The notes beneath the pieces were generated by a model. The model saw only the letters and a list, made by a program, of their open reading frames with translations. It searched no databases and was not told where the DNA came from. From an uncultured Prevotellaceae bacterium (GTDB taxonomy: Bacteria; Bacteroidota; Bacteroidia; Bacteroidales; Bacteroidaceae): a DNA stretch of 64,000 nucleotides. Location of the stretch: the NCBI GenBank assembly GCA_900314755.1, contig OMWH01000009.1, positions 62,001 through 126,000 on the forward strand, in the 5' to 3' direction. The position numbers were made by a program, and so were the translations under genes. This document shows positions 27,195 to 38,104 of this stretch, piece by piece (position 1 is the stretch's first letter; each line of letters opens with the position of its first letter).

Positions 27195-28967
27195 ATGAAA
27201 GATTTTATCAAGTATGTGTTTGCCACCGTTACGGGCATTATCGTGTTTTCCCTTATCATGGGAATTCTTTTTGTGATTTCCATCGTAGGACTTGCCGCCT
27301 CATCAGCATCGTCCATTCCTGTGGAAGACAATTCCGTATTCACCCTGTCACTTTCAGGACAAGTCAATGAGCGTGCCGAAGAGGACATCATAGGACTGAT
27401 GATGGGACAGGTCAGTGAGAACATCGGACTGGAAGATATCATTTCTTCCATCAAGAAGGCAAAGGACAACGAGGACATCAAGGGCATCTATATTGAGTCA
27501 GGACTCTTCTCCTCAGATTCGCCAGCCTCAGCCCATGCCATACGAGAGGCACTGCTTGACTTCAAGAAGAGCGGGAAATGGATTGTCGCCTATGCTGACA
27601 GCTATACACAGACTACTTATTATATCTGTTCTGTAGCGGACAAGGTATACCTGAACCCTCAAGGAGTCGTTGACTGGCATGGTCTTGCTGCCAACCCGAT
27701 GTTCCTCAAGGACCTCCTTGCCAAGTTCGGGGTGAAATACCAGCTCTGCAAGGTAGGTAAATATAAGAGTGCCCCTGAGATGATGACCGCCGACGGTATG
27801 AGTGAGCCGAACCGTGAGCAGGTGACAGCATACATGTCGGGAATCTGGAAGGTGATGCTGAAGGATGTCTCTGACAGTCGCAAGATCTCCGTTGACTCTC
27901 TGAATGCCTATGCTGACCGTTTTATCATGGTTGCCAACCAACCGGATCTGGTCAAGATGAAGTTGATTGACGGACTGCTGTATACCGATGAGGTGAAAGG
28001 GGAAATCAAGAAGCGCCTGAAGATAGATGCCGACGACGATATCCATCAGCTCTCTCTTTCTGACATGGTGAACGTGAAAGGCAAGAAAGAGAATGGTGAG
28101 AAGGTTGCCGTCTATTATGCTTATGGCGACATCATAGATTCCGAGACGACCAATGCTATTCAACAAGAGCATTGCATCGTTGCCACAAAAGTATGTAAAG
28201 ACCTGGAGAAACTCGCTGAGGACGACGACGTAAAGGCGGTGGTGCTCCGTGTCAACTCTCCTGGTGGTTCCGCATACGCCTCTGAACAGATCTGGCATGC
28301 TGTCATGAACCTGAAAGCAAAGAAACCGGTGGTTGTCTCCATGGGTGGCTATGCCGCTTCGGGTGGCTACTATATCAGCTGCGCCGCTAACTACATCTAC
28401 TCCGAGCCAACCACCATCACCGGCTCTATCGGCATCTTCGGTATGTTCCCGGATGTCAGCGGACTGCTGACCGACAAACTCGGCATCAAGTTCGACGAGG
28501 TCAAGACGAACAAGCATGCCGCCTTTGGTACGATAGCCCGTCCTTTCAACGAGGAGGAGATGGCAATGCTCGACCAGTATATCGGTCGTGGCTACGAACT
28601 CTTCCGCAAGCGTGTCGCTGACGGCAGAAAACTGTCCGTGGAAGCTGTTGAGGAAATCGCACAAGGCCGTGTCTGGCTGGGCAATGATGCCTTGGGCATC
28701 AAACTGGTTGACGCTATTGGCTCTTTGGACGATGCCGTAAAGAAGGCTGCGCAACTTGCCAAACTCGACGAATACCACACCGCATCTTATCCTGCACCTG
28801 TTGACTGGATGGAGCAACTTATGGGCATGACCAACAAGGGCAGCTATCTCGATGAGCAGATGCGTGCTTCTTTAGGTGAGTATTATGAGCCTTTCAACTA
28901 CCTGAAAGGTATCAATAAGCAGAGTGCCATCCAGGCTCGTCTGCCCTATTTCCTCCATATAAAATAA
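27195..28967 (+). CDS. sppA: Signal peptide peptidase SppA (67 kDa type)
   Basis: A 590-residue membrane-anchored serine/lysine protease of family S49 that degrades cleaved signal peptides. It has an N-terminal TM helix (~9-34, TVTGIIVFSLIMGILFVISI), an N-terminal SppA repeat (~50-290) and a C-terminal repeat (~310-520) with the nucleophilic Ser in GGYAASGGYYISCAANYI. The Lys-bearing repeat is the N-terminal one (NEDIKGIYIESG...ALLDFKKSGKWIVAYADSY). Double-length form as in E. coli. It is first gene of sppA-lpxK-PNP-thiL with a 9-bp gap to lpxK. Confidence 0.93.
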   Translation: MKDFIKYVFATVTGIIVFSLIMGILFVISIVGLAASSASSIPVEDNSVFTLSLSGQVNERAEEDIIGLMMGQVSENIGLEDIISSIKKAKDNEDIKGIYIESGLFSSDSPASAHAIREALLDFKKSGKWIVAYADSYTQTTYYICSVADKVYLNPQGVVDWHGLAANPMFLKDLLAKFGVKYQLCKVGKYKSAPEMMTADGMSEPNREQVTAYMSGIWKVMLKDVSDSRKISVDSLNAYADRFIMVANQPDLVKMKLIDGLLYTDEVKGEIKKRLKIDADDDIHQLSLSDMVNVKGKKENGEKVAVYYAYGDIIDSETTNAIQQEHCIVATKVCKDLEKLAEDDDVKAVVLRVNSPGGSAYASEQIWHAVMNLKAKKPVVVSMGGYAASGGYYISCAANYIYSEPTTITGSIGIFGMFPDVSGLLTDKLGIKFDEVKTNKHAAFGTIARPFNEEEMAMLDQYIGRGYELFRKRVADGRKLSVEAVEEIAQGRVWLGNDALGIKLVDAIGSLDDAVKKAAQLAKLDEYHTASYPAPVDWMEQLMGMTNKGSYLDEQMRASLGEYYEPFNYLKGINKQSAIQARLPYFLHIK

Positions 28968-28976
28968 ATAAGGTAT

Positions 28977-30149
28977 ATGAGAGTTGAGGGGGACTTCATT
29001 ATTATTCGTAAATGGCTGCTGCCACTGAGTTGGCTCTATGGGTTAGGGGTCAAATTACGCAACATGGCATTTGAAGTGGGTATCTTAAAGACCCGCTCCT
29101 TTGACATACCTGTCATTTCAGTGGGTAATATCACTGTTGGCGGAACAGGGAAGACTCCTCATGTGGAATATCTGGTAGAACACCTCAAGGACCTTTTCCG
29201 TGTAGCGGTGCTCAGCCGCGGCTACAAACGCAAGAGCAAGGGATTCATCATTGCCAACGAACAGACGACGATGCCGGAGATCGGCGATGAGCCCTACCAG
29301 ATGAAACAGAAATTCCCGGAGGTGACAGTGGCGGTCGACAAGAGCAGGTGCCACGGTATTGATGAACTGACGAGCTACGACAAGAGTCTGGATGTCATAC
29401 TACTCGACGATGCCTTCCAGCACCGTTATGTCAAACCGGGTATTAACATCTTGCTGGTCGACTACCACCGGCTGGTCATCTATGACACACTGCTCCCCGC
29501 CGGAAGACTACGGGAGCCGCTGTCCGGAAAGGACCGTGCAGACGTCGTCATCGTCACCAAATGTCCGAGGGACCTGAAACCCATGGAATACCGTGTCATC
29601 ACCAAGGCGATGAAGCTCTATGCCTACCAGAGTCTGTATTTCACCACTTTGGAATATGACGACCTGCACCCCATCTTCGGTGGAGGGCAGCGACCGCTCA
29701 GCAGTCTGCAACCTGACGAGCAGGTACTGCTACTGACTGGCATCGCCTCACCAGAGCAGGTCATCCACGACTTAGAGCCTTACACCAAGAATCTCACCCC
29801 GCTGACGTTTGCTGATCACCATCAGTTCAAGAAAAAAGACATACGGCTCATCAACGAGACTTTTGCGAGTCTTCCTGAGCCCCGTTGCATCATCACCACC
29901 GAGAAGGATGCCACCCGTCTTTACCATGCTGAGGGACTTAGTGAGGAGGTCCGCCAGCACATCTACACCCTCCCCTTACGTATTCATTTCCTATTAGAGC
30001 AGGAAGAATCTTTTAACCAATATATCATAGGCTATGTACGAAAAAATTCAAGAAACAGCATCCTGGCTAAGACAAAGGATGACCACAAGTCCCAAGACAG
30101 CCATCATTCTGGGGACAGGCCTCGGACAATTAGCTTCCGAAATAACTGA
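28977..30149 (+). CDS. lpxK: Tetraacyldisaccharide 4'-kinase LpxK
   Basis: Phosphorylates the 4' position of the lipid A disaccharide at the inner membrane. The Walker A motif is unusual, as in all LpxK: SVGNITVGGTGKTPHVEYL. The LPAGRLREP motif and the DAFQHR region (LDDAFQHRYVKPG) follow. An N-terminal membrane-anchoring helix is present (MAFEVGILKT region). The gene runs 116 bp into the PNP gene in another frame; the extra C-terminal residues (RNSILAKTKDDHKSQDSHHS) are basic and may be untranslated extension or a real tail. The usual family length ends near residue 355. Confidence 0.9.
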   Translation: MRVEGDFIIIRKWLLPLSWLYGLGVKLRNMAFEVGILKTRSFDIPVISVGNITVGGTGKTPHVEYLVEHLKDLFRVAVLSRGYKRKSKGFIIANEQTTMPEIGDEPYQMKQKFPEVTVAVDKSRCHGIDELTSYDKSLDVILLDDAFQHRYVKPGINILLVDYHRLVIYDTLLPAGRLREPLSGKDRADVVIVTKCPRDLKPMEYRVITKAMKLYAYQSLYFTTLEYDDLHPIFGGGQRPLSSLQPDEQVLLLTGIASPEQVIHDLEPYTKNLTPLTFADHHQFKKKDIRLINETFASLPEPRCIITTEKDATRLYHAEGLSEEVRQHIYTLPLRIHFLLEQEESFNQYIIGYVRKNSRNSILAKTKDDHKSQDSHHSGDRPRTISFRNN

Positions 30150-30896
30150 CAAGCACGAGATACCCTATAGCGAGATTCCCAACTTCCCTGTGTCTACTGT
30201 CGAAGGACATAGCGGCAAACTGATCTTCGGCAAGTTGGGGGGCATCGAGATCATGGCGATGCAAGGACGCTTCCATTACTATGAGGGATATACGATGAAG
30301 GAGGTGACTTTCCCTGTCCGTGTGATGTACGAGCTGGGCATCAAGACGCTCTTCGTCTCGAATGCCGCCGGAGGTATGAACCCTAAGTTCAATATTGGCG
30401 ACCTGATGATCATCACCGACCATATCAATTTCTTCCCGGAGCATCCGCTACGTGGCAAGAACTACCCCACCGGTCCCCGTTTCCCGGATATGCATGAGAC
30501 CTACGACAAGAAACTGATCCAACTCGCTGCTGATATCGCTTTCGAGAAGAAGATACGTGTCACCTATGGTGTGTATATCGGTGTCCAGGGTCCTACCTTC
30601 GAGACTCCTGCAGAATATAGGATGTATCACCTGATGGGTGCTGATGCGGTGGGTATGTCTACCGTACCTGAGGTGATTGTCGCCCACCATTGTGGTATCC
30701 GCACCTTCGGCATCTCCGTCATCACGGACTTGGGAGGCTTTGACAATCCCGTGGAAGTCAGCCATGAGGAGGTACAGGAGGCTGCCAATGCCGCCCAACC
30801 TTCCATGACGGAGATTATGCGGGAGATGATCATCCGCTCGGAGAAGATAGAGTCACAAAAGATAGAGAGGTTTAACACTGAACACCCCACAGAAAA

Positions 30897-30906
<10 letters not shown>
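30034..30906 (+). CDS. punA: Purine nucleoside phosphorylase (trimeric type)
   Basis: Phosphorolysis of purine nucleosides (guanosine/inosine class). Family motifs are ILGTGLGQLASEI (phosphate loop), VEGHSGKLIFGKLGG, LFVSNAAGGMNPKF and VQGPTFETPAEYRMYHLMGADAVGMS. The base-binding Glu (ETPAE) and Asn (VITDLGGFD-N) are also present. Length 290 is normal. It begins 116 bp inside lpxK and ends with a 10-bp overlap on thiL. The first ATG at 30034 gives MYEKIQETASWLRQRM, the expected N-terminal helix. Confidence 0.94.
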
Positions 30907-31965
<1,059 letters not shown>

Positions 31966-31994
<29 letters not shown>

Positions 31995-33003
31995 ACTGAC
32001 GGGGAGTCTTTCCCAATAATTTCTGGAACGCACGGCGAAAGGTAGAGATAGAGGCAAACCCACTTTCGTTGGCTATATATTCTAAAGTGTACTCTGGATG
32101 TTCTTTGAGCAAGGGTACACTTACTTTTTCTATACGCATCTGGTTGATATAGTCATAGAACGTCTGTCTCCGCACCTGACTCAGATAGTTGCTGACATAC
32201 GTACGGTTCGTCCCCATCGCTGCAGCAAGATCGGTCAACGTAAGTGTTTTTTCCAGATAAAGACGTTTTTCCTCCACCACCTGCTCCAGCATTCCGTCAG
32301 GAATAGGGAGAGCGGCACTCGTTGCGTCATGTCCGTTATTCCCCTTCCCCTCTATCTCCACAGCAACAGGACAGAAGTTCCAACTGTATCTCAGTACCAT
32401 CAGCCACAGCAGGATGGTCAACACATAATAGATGATGTCTGTCGTGACAGTGGCATAGAGGGATGCAAACAACCACGACAACTGACTGGCAATAGCAAAG
32501 AAGAAGACGGGTTTCAGCCATGACACGTCGATATCGTCGATATTTGAGTAGTTCTTGCGGACATAACTCAACTGGTGTTTCATCTTCACATAGCCAATGC
32601 CGACAATCGCCCATGCGAAACACCACAGGAAGACTGCATAGGCATAGATGACCCACTGCGCCGGCTCTATAATATATAATAAGGTGAAAATGACAAAGGG
32701 CAAGGACAGGTAAAACAGTTTCCGCAAGGTCACCCACCCCGGCATCACCACCTCAAAGACAAAGACGGTATAGGTCAGTGCCGACCATCCATCAATCATC
32801 ATAATCCAGTCGAGCACCTCATCCCTATACATCCCTGGGAAGGTAATGATGATGTCTTTCAGGTTCCATACTGCCCATATCGCCATGATCCATCCCAAAA
32901 CGGTCTGAAAACGGGTGCGTTTCTTTCTGAAGAACAGGATATGGATGGCGAAGATGGCAAAGAATGCCGTTGACACGCCAATGAGGAAAGCCGATACGTT
33001 CAT
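31966..33003 (-). CDS. 7TM-AraC family regulator
   Basis: A 345-residue inner-membrane transcription regulator. About seven TM helices span residues 1-230 (e.g. FLIGVSTAFFAIFAIHILFF, LFYLSLPFVIFTLLYII, TDIIYYVLTILLWLMVL). An AraC-type DNA-binding domain is at ~255-340 (LTLTDLAAAMGTNRTYVSNY and ANESGFASISTFRRAFQKLLGKTPRQF). The start at 33003 is chosen because the promoter element TATCTTTG (minus, 33020-33027) lies just upstream of it; an earlier ATG at 33015 would leave almost no leader. Such proteins are thought to read a membrane or periplasmic signal directly. It overlaps thiL at the 3' end. Confidence 0.82.
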
Positions 33004-33019
33004 ATAATGTTCCATGATG

Positions 33020-33027
33020 CAAAGATA
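33020..33027 (-). promoter_or_regulatory. Promoter -7 element of the 7TM-AraC gene
   Basis: Minus-strand TATCTTTG. Confidence 0.6.
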
Positions 33028-33132
33028 CAATATTTTCACAAATATCTCCATCCTCTTTGAATGTCATCGCATAAATTTTTACGCAATGACACTCGAAATT
33101 GTTTTAGTGAACGAATTACAACACATTTGAAC

Positions 33133-33163
33133 TTGACACGGAAAACAATTTTTCCTATCTTTG
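33133..33163 (+). promoter_or_regulatory. Promoter of the 400-aa secreted protein gene
   Basis: TTG at 33133-33135, a 20-nt spacer and TATCTTTG at 33156-33163; 36 bp before the start. Confidence 0.75.
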
Positions 33164-33198
33164 CCAACAGAATTACTACACCAATAAATACAATAACT

Positions 33199-34401
33199 AT
33201 GAAGAAAAACATCATTACGCTTTGTCTGTTGGCAATGACGTGTGCCGCTGTCACAGCACAAGTGAAGAAACGACCGACAGCTAAGAAACCGGCTGCCGCT
33301 GCCAAGAAACCGGTCCAGACTAAAGTGAACAACAAGTTTGCTATCCTCCAGCTGGACGAGTGGGCAAACAACGGACTCTTTGAGGATGCGGAGAACATCT
33401 ACATCCTCGACTATCCTAACGGGGAGTCCAACGCATTACGTGCCGTCAACAAGAAAACGGGAGAGATAAAGATTGTCATTCCCAAGAAGACTCGCCGCCG
33501 TGCGAAGATTCTCAGTGCAGGAGCAGACAGCACGAACCTTTACTTCCGACTTGCCGACATCGGTCTCGTCAAGTATAACGGTACGGATGTGAACACCTCG
33601 GAGGTCATCCTCCCGGAAAGAGAATGGAATGCACCAGACGCTTATCTGACAAAAGCACAGGAATACAAGAAAATCATCACCTCAACCAACGGTCGCTATC
33701 TCGGACTGTTAGAGGGTGCCACCAGTCTGGTTTTCGACCAGAAGGAACATCGGGTCACTGGCTTCTATGAGAGAGCATCAGATGGTCTGCTCAGCGATAA
33801 CGGTACGCTCGTCTATATCTACCTCAGTGAAATCGGTGCGGTACCTAAGGGACTGCCTACTCCCAGTAGTCGTAACAAACAGAACGCTATCGGCTGCAAG
33901 ATATGGAAGATGAAGGATATCGGCAACGGTGGCGGCGGTGAGCTCTCTGGTATCTGGCGTGATGATGTCGACAGCATGATCTATGTCGGTATGGGTGAAC
34001 AGGTGATGCGCTCCCCGATGAAGAAGATGAAATGGGAAGAAGCCTACTGCCTGCCCGGTGAGAACAAGAAGTTTACCCGTATTGCTTGCAACGGTAAGCA
34101 TGTACTCGCCATCACGGACAACTACCAAAAACATTTCTACGAGTGGAATAACAAGGACCTGAAGGGCGAGCCGAAGATCTCACAGGAGCTCACCACAGGT
34201 ATCGAAGGTACCTACGGCATGTTCGGCATGTTCGGAGAGATCAAGTTCAACCAAGTTGATTATCTGTATTGCGACTGGAACGGCAATTTCTGGATGCAGG
34301 AAGGTGACGGCAAATTCTACATCTATAACCCTGACGGCATCAAAGGACTCGCTGCATTGAAAGGAAAACAGACAAACAACAAACTCCCCGAGGAAGAATG
34401 A
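33199..34401 (+). CDS. Secreted protein of unknown function, 400 aa
   Basis: Has a signal peptide MKKNIITLCLLAMTCAAVTA (cleavage after A-Q). A basic Ala/Lys/Pro stretch follows (KKRPTAKKPAAAAKKPVQ), then a domain with repeated strand-turn units (AENIYILDYPNGESNALRAV, STNLYFRLADIGLVKYNG, NGNFWMQEGDGKFYIYNPDG) suggesting a beta-propeller. I do not recognise a specific family. The start at 33199 is fixed by the promoter and signal peptide; an in-frame extension upstream is not translated. The next gene, 34 bp downstream, encodes a lipoprotein in the same direction. Confidence 0.7.
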   Translation: MKKNIITLCLLAMTCAAVTAQVKKRPTAKKPAAAAKKPVQTKVNNKFAILQLDEWANNGLFEDAENIYILDYPNGESNALRAVNKKTGEIKIVIPKKTRRRAKILSAGADSTNLYFRLADIGLVKYNGTDVNTSEVILPEREWNAPDAYLTKAQEYKKIITSTNGRYLGLLEGATSLVFDQKEHRVTGFYERASDGLLSDNGTLVYIYLSEIGAVPKGLPTPSSRNKQNAIGCKIWKMKDIGNGGGGELSGIWRDDVDSMIYVGMGEQVMRSPMKKMKWEEAYCLPGENKKFTRIACNGKHVLAITDNYQKHFYEWNNKDLKGEPKISQELTTGIEGTYGMFGMFGEIKFNQVDYLYCDWNGNFWMQEGDGKFYIYNPDGIKGLAALKGKQTNNKLPEEE

Positions 34402-34435
34402 TAATTAACCTTATAATATATAAATAGCAACAATT

Positions 34436-35134
34436 ATGAAACAGACAAGACATCTTTTAGTCGCAGGTGCGATAGCACTGGTGGCTGGTGTGTTCTCCGC
34501 TTGCGGAGGTGGTAGTGGTGCAGGAAGCGCAGAGGCAGAAGCAGCCTCCCTGCCAATCGACGGAATCCTCGGCGAGTACCCGAAAGCAGTAGCAGAATAC
34601 GAGGCAGCTGAAGCAGCAGCCTCCGCAAAGTATGATGAACTGAAAAAGACGAATCCAGAAAAAGCTAGTCAATTCTGGTCAGACTATTTAAACCAAGGGA
34701 ATACTACGAAATTTAAGAAAGAGACCATACCTGCCATCGAAAAGGCATTGGAAGGCAAGGAAATTCCTACAGAGGTGGCTGAAGGACTGCCCCTGAGACT
34801 CGACAAAAGTCTGACACTCGACAACTCAAGACATGCCAGAACGAGTGGTAAGTTCACTGTTGGAGCTACCAAGGACACCAAATACTCTAACTTTGTGCCT
34901 GTTGCCTTCGATACTGAGGGAAAGGCAATCGCTTTTGGCGATGGTATTCGCGTAAAGGATTTCATAGCTGGCGAAGGCAAGGAATTCACCGTTGACTACT
35001 TCATCAGCATCAAGAAACACGATGCTGCAGGATGGGCAAAACTGGCAAAGATAGTCATCATGGACAAGACCAACGAGACGTTCAAGCAGGTGGAAGAGCA
35101 AGTCAAAGCGGCGAAAGAGGCTGCTAAACAATGA
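34436..35134 (+). CDS. Lipoprotein of unknown function, 232 aa
   Basis: A lipoprotein signal peptide ends in the lipobox FSAC (MKQTRHLLVAGAIALVAGVF-SAC). A Gly/Ser/Glu-rich linker follows, then an Ala/Glu-rich helix (EYEAAEAAASAKYDELKK). The C-terminal half is beta-rich (SGKFTVGATKDTKYSNFVPV ... GEGKEFTVDYFISIKKHDAA). No family recognised. It is followed directly by a terminator and lies 120 bp before the C10 protease gene. Confidence 0.7.
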   Translation: MKQTRHLLVAGAIALVAGVFSACGGGSGAGSAEAEAASLPIDGILGEYPKAVAEYEAAEAAASAKYDELKKTNPEKASQFWSDYLNQGNTTKFKKETIPAIEKALEGKEIPTEVAEGLPLRLDKSLTLDNSRHARTSGKFTVGATKDTKYSNFVPVAFDTEGKAIAFGDGIRVKDFIAGEGKEFTVDYFISIKKHDAAGWAKLAKIVIMDKTNETFKQVEEQVKAAKEAAKQ

Positions 35135-35147
35135 GATATTTGAGAAG

Positions 35148-35186
35148 AACGAAAAATAATCCGCCAAAAGTTTGGTGGATTATTTT
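35148..35186 (+). terminator. Terminator with a 39-nt sequence repeated at 37902-37940
   Basis: A 16-bp hairpin whose arms are AAAATAATCCGCCAAA and TTTGGTGGATTATTTT (one G-T pair). The whole 39 nt recur exactly after the C10 protease gene. Confidence 0.8.
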
Positions 35187-35194
35187 AATTTTCG

Positions 35195-35202
35195 TATCTT
35201 TG
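35195..35202 (+). promoter_or_regulatory. Promoter -7 element of the C10 protease gene
   Basis: TATCTTTG, 53 bp before the start and just after the terminator. Confidence 0.65.
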
Positions 35203-35254
35203 TCAATGACACATAAACTTTGGGGAAATCATATTAATAAACTATTAAAATAAG

Positions 35255-37885
35255 ATGTCTATGAAAAGATTACTAGTTTCTTTTTTTACCGTACTTGTTT
35301 CGATAGCGATATTCGCAGGCAACGTGACGGAACAACAGGCACTGACGATTGCCCGTCAGTTTATGCAGGGTAAGTCTTTCCAGCAGAAGCAGGTACGTCG
35401 TGCCGCTACAGTGGGTGACAACCAATTCTATGTTTTCAATGCCGAGGGACAGAACGGTTTTGTGATTGTCAGTGCTGACGACCGTACCATACCTGTATTG
35501 GGCTATGCCGACAAGGGTAGTCTGGAGTTGGACAAGCTCCCTGTCAATGCCCGCCGCTGGCTGGAAAGCTATGCCGAGCAGATCAAGGCTTTGGGTGATG
35601 ATGTTCAGACCAGCACACATCCCCGTCGTGTCTTAGGTGCCCCCGTGTCACCCCTGCTGACTTGTCAGTGGAATCAGGGAGCACCTTATAACCTGCAGTG
35701 TCCGTTGGACGGTGAGGACCATTGTGTCACTGGCTGTGTCGCCACCGCCATGGCACAGGTCATGTACTATCATAAATGGCCCCAGAGTGCAACAACAGCC
35801 ATACCGGCATATACAACCAGTACAAAAGGGTTGAACCTCTCTGAGCTGCCTGCCACCACTCTCAAGTGGGATCAGATGAAAGATAGTTATAGTTATGACG
35901 AGACTGGTGCTGCAGCCGATGCCGTCGCTGAGTTGATGCGCTATTGTGGACAGGCTGTGCAGATGGACTATACAAGAAATGAGTCGGGGGCAGGTGTCAG
36001 CGCCGCAAACCTCATCAACTATTTCGGCTATAGTAAGACGGCAAAGAACATAAGCCGCTCCAACTATACTACAACGGAATGGGAGACCATCATCTATCAG
36101 GAGCTTTCCAACAAACGTCCTGTACTGTATTCTGGAAATTCAGGCTCTGGCGGTCACCAGTTCGTGATCGACGGGTACGACAACAAGGGACTCTTCCATG
36201 TCAACTGGGGATGGGGAGGCTATTCCGATGGACATTTCGTGCTGTCAGTACTCAATCCTGAGGGACGAGGTATCGGAGGCGGAATATCTGAAAACGGTTA
36301 CACCAGGTTTCAGGATGCCATTATCGGTGTACAGCCTGACCATGGGGAGCCTGCCGCAAAACCAAATGTCTTTTACATGAGTCAGTATAATACATACCAG
36401 TTCACCCGTAGCAGCTCCACACAGGACTTCACCAATGTCGCAGTAAATGGTTGGATTGGTTTCTGGGGAGAAGGAAGTATTACCGTTGACCATGCATGGG
36501 CACTCTGCAAGGGCGGTAATCTTCTCAAGATTCTTGACACAAAAAAAGACATAACGATCAATCAGGGATATTTCTCTTCTGCCAACGCTAATCTCTCCTT
36601 TGGCGCTAACCTTGACAATGGTATCTATGAGCTACGCCAGATGTACCGCTATCCCGGAGAGACAGAATGGAAAAAATGTGGGTTATATAACGACAATATC
36701 CTCCTTGCGGAGATCAGCGGCAACAACCTCACCTTGAAATATTCCTCAGATATAGAGAAAGCAATTAAGATTAATGAGGTGACAGTGAATGGAGTCAAGA
36801 AGACGGGACGTAACATGTCGGCAGTGATAAACTGGACGAATAACGGCTATAACAACGAGACCCCATTCTTTGTATGGCTTGGCACTAACTCTGATTTCGT
36901 AGCCGCTGCATCATCATACCTCGAAAACGGAAAGACGGAAGACCTTGAGATTGCCTTCACCTCGAAGGAAGCAGGAACATTAACGCTTGCCATCTCCACG
37001 GACTATGACAAACAGAACATTGTCTACCAGACAAACATCACCATTGAGCAATCACTTCCTCAGGAACTCCAAACAAACTTGTCAATCGAAGGTGCGAAGA
37101 ATAATACTATTGAGGGCACTACCATCAATGCCACAGCCAGCTTTAAGAATACAGGAAATAATACGTATAACGACCAGATAATATTCCATCTGCAACAGAT
37201 TGATGATGACTGGAATTATATTGGGGACCCGGTTGAGGTTATTAAAGACATCAACCTTGCTGTAGGCGAACAAACACAAGTCACTGCTCAGTTCCCAGAC
37301 TTGATAGCTGGCACCCAATATTACCTTACCGTTTACTACTTCTCATCAGGTATTGTTTACTGGGGCAACAGCACGACATGTACTGTCGGCAAAGTATTGG
37401 TTCCGGCAGATCTGTCTTTCTCTCTGAACGTGACCAACAACAAGTCTGACTATACCATTGAGGGAACATCGATCAAGACGAATGTTGTTCTCAAGAATAA
37501 CAGCACTTACGACTACAATGACAAGATTGAAGTGGCTGCGTGGTACGACAATAGCAATGATGGATTAGTATATTGGGAGAATGGTGTGACTATCAAGGAT
37601 GTACAGATACCAGCAGGTCAGCAGAAGACACTCTATAACGTTGAGATTCCTAATCTGACGATAGGTCGGACATATTACCTTAGCGTGACTTACTACTCTG
37701 AAGGTGGTGGCGTGCGAAACTTTGACTGGTACAATAAATACACCCTGGTGACTCCCACAGCCATCAACACTGTTAAGACAGACCTGCGGACAGATGCTCC
37801 TCGCTACAACCTCCGTGGACAGCGAGTATCTGCCAACCATAAGGGTATTATCATCAAGAATGGCAAGAAGTATCTGGTGAAATAG
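35255..37885 (+). CDS. C10-family (streptopain/interpain-like) secreted cysteine protease
   Basis: An 876-residue secreted protease. The signal peptide is MSMKRLLVSFFTVLVSIAIFAG. A Spi-type propeptide (~23-130, NAEGQNGFVIVSADD) inhibits the enzyme until it is cleaved. The C10 catalytic domain (~130-365) has the nucleophilic Cys161 in CVTGCVATAMAQVMYYHKWP, the His in GSGGHQFVIDGYDNKG, and NWGWGGYSDGHF. The C-terminal ~500 residues hold two or three Ig-like/CARDB-type repeats (LSIEGAKNNTIEGTTINATA, LNVTNNKSDYTIEGTSIKTN) and end RYNLRGQRVSANHKGIIIKN-type tail, probably a short secretion/anchoring signal. It resembles Prevotella interpain A. It is monocistronic with its own promoter and terminator. 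Confidence 0.92.
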   Translation: MSMKRLLVSFFTVLVSIAIFAGNVTEQQALTIARQFMQGKSFQQKQVRRAATVGDNQFYVFNAEGQNGFVIVSADDRTIPVLGYADKGSLELDKLPVNARRWLESYAEQIKALGDDVQTSTHPRRVLGAPVSPLLTCQWNQGAPYNLQCPLDGEDHCVTGCVATAMAQVMYYHKWPQSATTAIPAYTTSTKGLNLSELPATTLKWDQMKDSYSYDETGAAADAVAELMRYCGQAVQMDYTRNESGAGVSAANLINYFGYSKTAKNISRSNYTTTEWETIIYQELSNKRPVLYSGNSGSGGHQFVIDGYDNKGLFHVNWGWGGYSDGHFVLSVLNPEGRGIGGGISENGYTRFQDAIIGVQPDHGEPAAKPNVFYMSQYNTYQFTRSSSTQDFTNVAVNGWIGFWGEGSITVDHAWALCKGGNLLKILDTKKDITINQGYFSSANANLSFGANLDNGIYELRQMYRYPGETEWKKCGLYNDNILLAEISGNNLTLKYSSDIEKAIKINEVTVNGVKKTGRNMSAVINWTNNGYNNETPFFVWLGTNSDFVAAASSYLENGKTEDLEIAFTSKEAGTLTLAISTDYDKQNIVYQTNITIEQSLPQELQTNLSIEGAKNNTIEGTTINATASFKNTGNNTYNDQIIFHLQQIDDDWNYIGDPVEVIKDINLAVGEQTQVTAQFPDLIAGTQYYLTVYYFSSGIVYWGNSTTCTVGKVLVPADLSFSLNVTNNKSDYTIEGTSIKTNVVLKNNSTYDYNDKIEVAAWYDNSNDGLVYWENGVTIKDVQIPAGQQKTLYNVEIPNLTIGRTYYLSVTYYSEGGGVRNFDWYNKYTLVTPTAINTVKTDLRTDAPRYNLRGQRVSANHKGIIIKNGKKYLVK

Positions 37886-37901
37886 TGCAAAATATGAGCA
37901 A

Positions 37902-37940
37902 AACGAAAAATAATCCGCCAAAAGTTTGGTGGATTATTTT
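37902..37940 (+). terminator. Terminator after C10 protease gene, copy of 35148-35186
   Basis: Identical 39-nt hairpin sequence followed by TTTTTTTT. See the entry at 35148. Confidence 0.85.
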
Positions 37941-37948
37941 TTTTGTTG

Positions 37949-37956
37949 TACCTTTG
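37949..37956 (+). promoter_or_regulatory. tRNA-Phe promoter -7 element
   Basis: TACCTTTG, about 40 bp before the tRNA. Confidence 0.6.
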
Positions 37957-37995
37957 CACCCGCAAACGAGAGGATTGCAGTGATCTAAAGAACAT

Positions 37996-38068
37996 GGTGC
38001 CTTAGCTCAGTTGGTAGAGCATCGGACTGAAAATCCGTGTGTCCCCGGTTCGATTCCTGGAGGTACCA
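37996..38068 (+). tRNA. tRNA-Phe (GAA)
   Basis: A 73-nt cloverleaf. Acceptor stem GGTGCCT / AGGTACC (one G-T pair) and discriminator A; D-arm AGCTCAGTTGGTAGAGC; anticodon loop CTGAAAA with GAA; T-arm GGTTCGATTCC. CCA is not encoded. An inverted-repeat-bounded accessory unit begins 37 bp downstream, but the tRNA 3' end is not duplicated there. Confidence 0.97.
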
Positions 38069-38104
38069 CTCCTCGGACTTTTTTCATGCCCATAATTACC
38101 ACGT

